From positions 194,766 to 224,521 of the forward strand of contig SMOI01000007.1 of NCBI GenBank assembly GCA_008000375.1: DNA of 29,756 nucleotides. The letters run 5' to 3'. The position numbers were made by a program, and so were the translations under genes. Source of the DNA: Poteriospumella lacustris (lineage: Eukaryota > Sar > Chrysophyceae > Chromulinales > Dinobryaceae). Positions 28,276 to 29,756 of the stretch are shown one piece after another (position 1 is the stretch's first letter; each line of letters opens with the position of its first letter). A model generated the notes under the pieces. It made no database searches and was not told the origin of the DNA. It saw nothing but the letters and a program-made list of their open reading frames with translations.

Positions 28276-28693
28276 ATTCGCTTCCACTGACGCTCACTAA
28301 CGTATGCTACATCTTCTCTCTCTGTGTGTGTTACATGGCAGACGCGTGCGAGAGTTCATGGAGTATCTGCAGCGCTACGGGGAGAACGTCCCCGTCTCGG
28401 CGGAGACGACCATCGCCAGCAAGACGACGTACACAACGTCGACGGTCAGTTCCGCTGCGACCGCCCAAGTCCACGATAGCAAGATCTACAGCAGCAACAA
28501 CAATAGCAGCAGCATTAGCAGTAGCAGCGGCAGTAATGCGCCGCCGACGGGTGTAGCATCGGCACCACCGTCGACGCCAACGTCCAAAGTTTCTGTGTCG
28601 GGGGTATACGCCGCCGTCGCGTGCAACGAGCCGCACGACGAGGTGGCAGCGGCGGCGCATGGCACCACGACCATCGCAACGGAATCGTCGTAA
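27163..28693 (+). CDS. ABHD17: ABHD17-type serine hydrolase (protein depalmitoylase)
   Basis: Alpha/beta hydrolase whose animal relatives remove palmitate from N-Ras and PSD-95. Exons 27163-27242, 27315-28196 and 28342-28693 join to 437 residues; introns are 72 and 145 nt. The start at 27163 gives MGGVVGHLLYLFCRSGC, then ALAFHPPNPPTYS. This places an N-terminal Gly and Cys13/Cys17 before the conserved (F)xPPxPTYS block, as in the family, and fits myristoylation plus palmitoylation for membrane attachment. Catalytic residues: Ser213 in YGQSVGSGP, Asp277 in LHGQRDMEV and His308 in RGHNDV; oxyanion region FSHGNAAD (136-143). Residues 39-115 include an insertion compared with animal proteins, and the C-terminus (about 335-437) is Ser/Thr/Ala-rich low complexity of unknown role. 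The second intron carries (CTG)23. Without the tract that intron would be about 75 nt, typical of this window. Confidence 0.92.
28206..28275 (+). repeat. (CTG)23 trinucleotide tract inside an intron
   Basis: Seventy uninterrupted bases of CTG (CAG on the other strand), starting nine bases inside the second ABHD17 intron, just after the donor GTACGTGTA. Because it lies between matched splice sites (28197 and 28341) it should not be translated. Frames through it encode poly-Cys, poly-Ala or poly-Gln. Confidence 0.95.
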
Positions 28694-29507
28694 TCGTTCG
28701 GATTGGCCGCTGGGTGACCCAGCTGTGATCGGTTTCTCCTGTTCGCCACCCTCACCCCACCTCTCTCTTCGTACGCTGCACGCCGCCGCGGGGCTCGTCC
28801 GATGCCTCCCCCCTCTCGCGGTTCTTTCTATTCGCTGTGTTATTTTTAGACCCATATATCTGCGAATATATATCTCTTGTGCTGTTGTTGCTGTTGTTGT
28901 TTTTGTTTGTGGTTTTGTACTGTATTTTTTGGTTTCTGTTCTCATCTGTTACTGCGCAAGGAACGGGGCGCCACCACCGACCACCACCCCCTCCCCTATC
29001 ATCGCTTTCAATCGTCGTCCGTTGGCCCCGTTGGTCGGTTCGGCGATACCTACGTTACGTCCTCTCCTATCGGTCGGAGGGTTCTTTTTCCGGTGGCTCT
29101 GGCTCTCTCCACTCTCCTCAGGCCTCCCTGTTTCTCTCTCTCGCTCTTCCTTCTCCCTCACCGATCTATCTGCGTACGCTTGGTATCTCACCACACACAC
29201 ACACACACACATACTCACACCGTTTCCTCTGTACGTTGCCGCCCATCAGCATATGCTGTATTTGGCGAGAGTCTGTCCATCGTCTCTGTGTATGCACGTC
29301 GCCTCAACTACGATACCCCCTCGCCTCCCCCCACACCCCCCCCCCCACACACACAGAGCCCCCACACCAACACCGCCACCACCACCTCCACCCTCCGCCT
29401 TCACTACCCACCGCTATAAAACAACAGGCCCTACAACACAAACACGCGTCAGCAGGGGGGAGCAGGAGATGATATATGGTGTATATTGGCTTGTTGTTGT
29501 TGTGTTG
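28694..29507. other. Intergenic: convergent 3' regions, pyrimidine-rich low complexity
   Basis: 814 bp between the ends of two convergent genes. Largely C/T-rich on the plus strand, with TTGTTGTTG runs (about 28880-28910), a CA microsatellite, poly-C stretches (about 29325-29348) and CACCACCACC/CCTCC repeats. Long open frames here are Pro/Ser/His-rich by-products of this composition. No gene is supported. Confidence 0.6.
29192..29211. repeat. (CA)10 microsatellite
   Basis: Twenty bases of CA followed by TACTCACAC, in the low-complexity region between convergent genes. Confidence 0.9.
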
Positions 29508-29756
29508 TTACAGGATCTGCTCCATCTTCGGACAGAACGGCAGGTACCCCAGGGGCGCCCACCCGTACAAAAACGACCGCAGAAACGCCGAGGTACAATA
29601 CATGTGACCCCCCGCGTACGTCTTCAAGTGGAAGCGATCGACGTAGTGTTGAATCTTCTTGCGTCCGTACCGCGCACACCGGGCCTTGGGGATGTGTTGC
29701 ATGCAAAACTCGTGGTTGTTCTCCAATTCGATGAACTTCTCGAACCAATTGCGTTG
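29508..29756 (-). CDS. 3' end of an unrecognised gene (partial)
   Basis: An open minus-strand frame enters from the right edge and ends at TAA 29508-29510, giving 82 residues. It reads like real protein: RNWFEKFIELENN, then CMQHIPKARCARYGRKK, HYVDRFHLKTYAGG, and a C-terminus with SFLYGWAPLGYLPFC and ending MEQIL. It is rich in aromatic residues with five cysteines and basic patches. I do not recognise the family. Codon choice (many G/C-ending codons) agrees with the neighbouring UBA1 and ABHD17 genes. An ATG at 29726 exists but open frame continues upstream of it, so this is more likely the tail of a longer gene. A frame one base off (29449-29748) is also open; the chosen frame has the more protein-like composition. 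Confidence 0.6.
   Translation of the reverse strand, partial: QRNWFEKFIELENNHEFCMQHIPKARCARYGRKKIQHYVDRFHLKTYAGGHMYCTSAFLRSFLYGWAPLGYLPFCPKMEQIL

Noticed and set aside
27909-28277. Minus-strand frame starting with 23 glutamines, and plus-strand poly-Ala and poly-Cys frames
   Set aside because: They are translations of the intronic CTG tract; the matched splice sites and homology of the flanking hydrolase exons show it is an intron.
27268-28290. Direct frame for the hydrolase starting at 27268 and ending after poly-Cys
   Set aside because: It would start at TTG and run through two introns. The spliced model restores the family N-terminus and C-terminal helix (REFMEYLQRYG).
28837-29472. 211- and 180-codon Pro/Ser/His-rich frames between ABHD17 and the right-edge gene
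   Set aside because: They follow the C/T-rich low-complexity composition and CA repeats; no conserved motif or plausible start.
1-29756. tRNA, rRNA, transposase or reverse-transcriptase genes
   Set aside because: I looked for B-box-like GGTTCGANTCC words, integrase or transposase motifs and terminal repeats, and found none convincing. A tRNAscan or repeat-library search was not possible.

Overview
This is nuclear DNA of a eukaryote with a compact genome. The genes are close together and mostly 1 to 4 kb long. Fifteen GT-AG introns can be placed by joining reading frames; fourteen are 60-96 nt and one is 145 nt. One gene, UBA1, is an uninterrupted 1237-codon frame. The long Pro-Thr/Ser-x-Gln tetrapeptide protein at the left edge is a type I associate with stramenopiles (diatoms, chrysophytes and relatives), so a heterokont protist is my best guess. 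That rests on one gene type and is inference. No tRNA, rRNA, CRISPR or prokaryotic signal was seen.

Layout, left to right. (1) 1-5048, minus: 5' part of a giant surface-type protein with a membrane segment, a Cys-rich module, about 1285 residues of strict 4-residue repeats, and the start of a folded C-terminal region that leaves the window. (2) 5433-6529, minus: NADH-cytochrome b5 reductase, four exons. (3) 6936-8530, minus: S28-family serine peptidase (Pro-X carboxypeptidase type), three exons. (4) 8924-10306, plus: membrane-anchored PC-esterase/TBL-like protein, single exon, divergent from gene 3. (5) About 10850-12095: a tandemly duplicated unit of about 0.6 kb carrying a small ORF, intact in copy A and frameshifted in copy B. 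(6) 12130-15843, minus: ubiquitin-activating enzyme E1. (7) 16700-18292, minus: leucine-rich-repeat protein with Lys-rich ends, five exons. (8) 19069-23433, plus: karyopherin resembling exportin-6, four exons. (9) 24429-26638, plus: unfamiliar protein with a kinase-like catalytic loop. (10) 27163-28693, plus: ABHD17-type serine hydrolase, three exons, with a (CTG)23 tract in its second intron. (11) 29508-29756, minus: last exon of an unrecognised gene.

The genes do not form one pathway. They are housekeeping and membrane functions: redox, proteolysis, glycan esterification, ubiquitin activation, nuclear export and depalmitoylation. The accessory elements are the repeat protein, the duplicated unit and the kinase-like gene, which lies between two copies of a short direct repeat. 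Exon boundaries were worked out by hand from frame continuity, splice consensus and family similarity. They have not been tested against transcripts.
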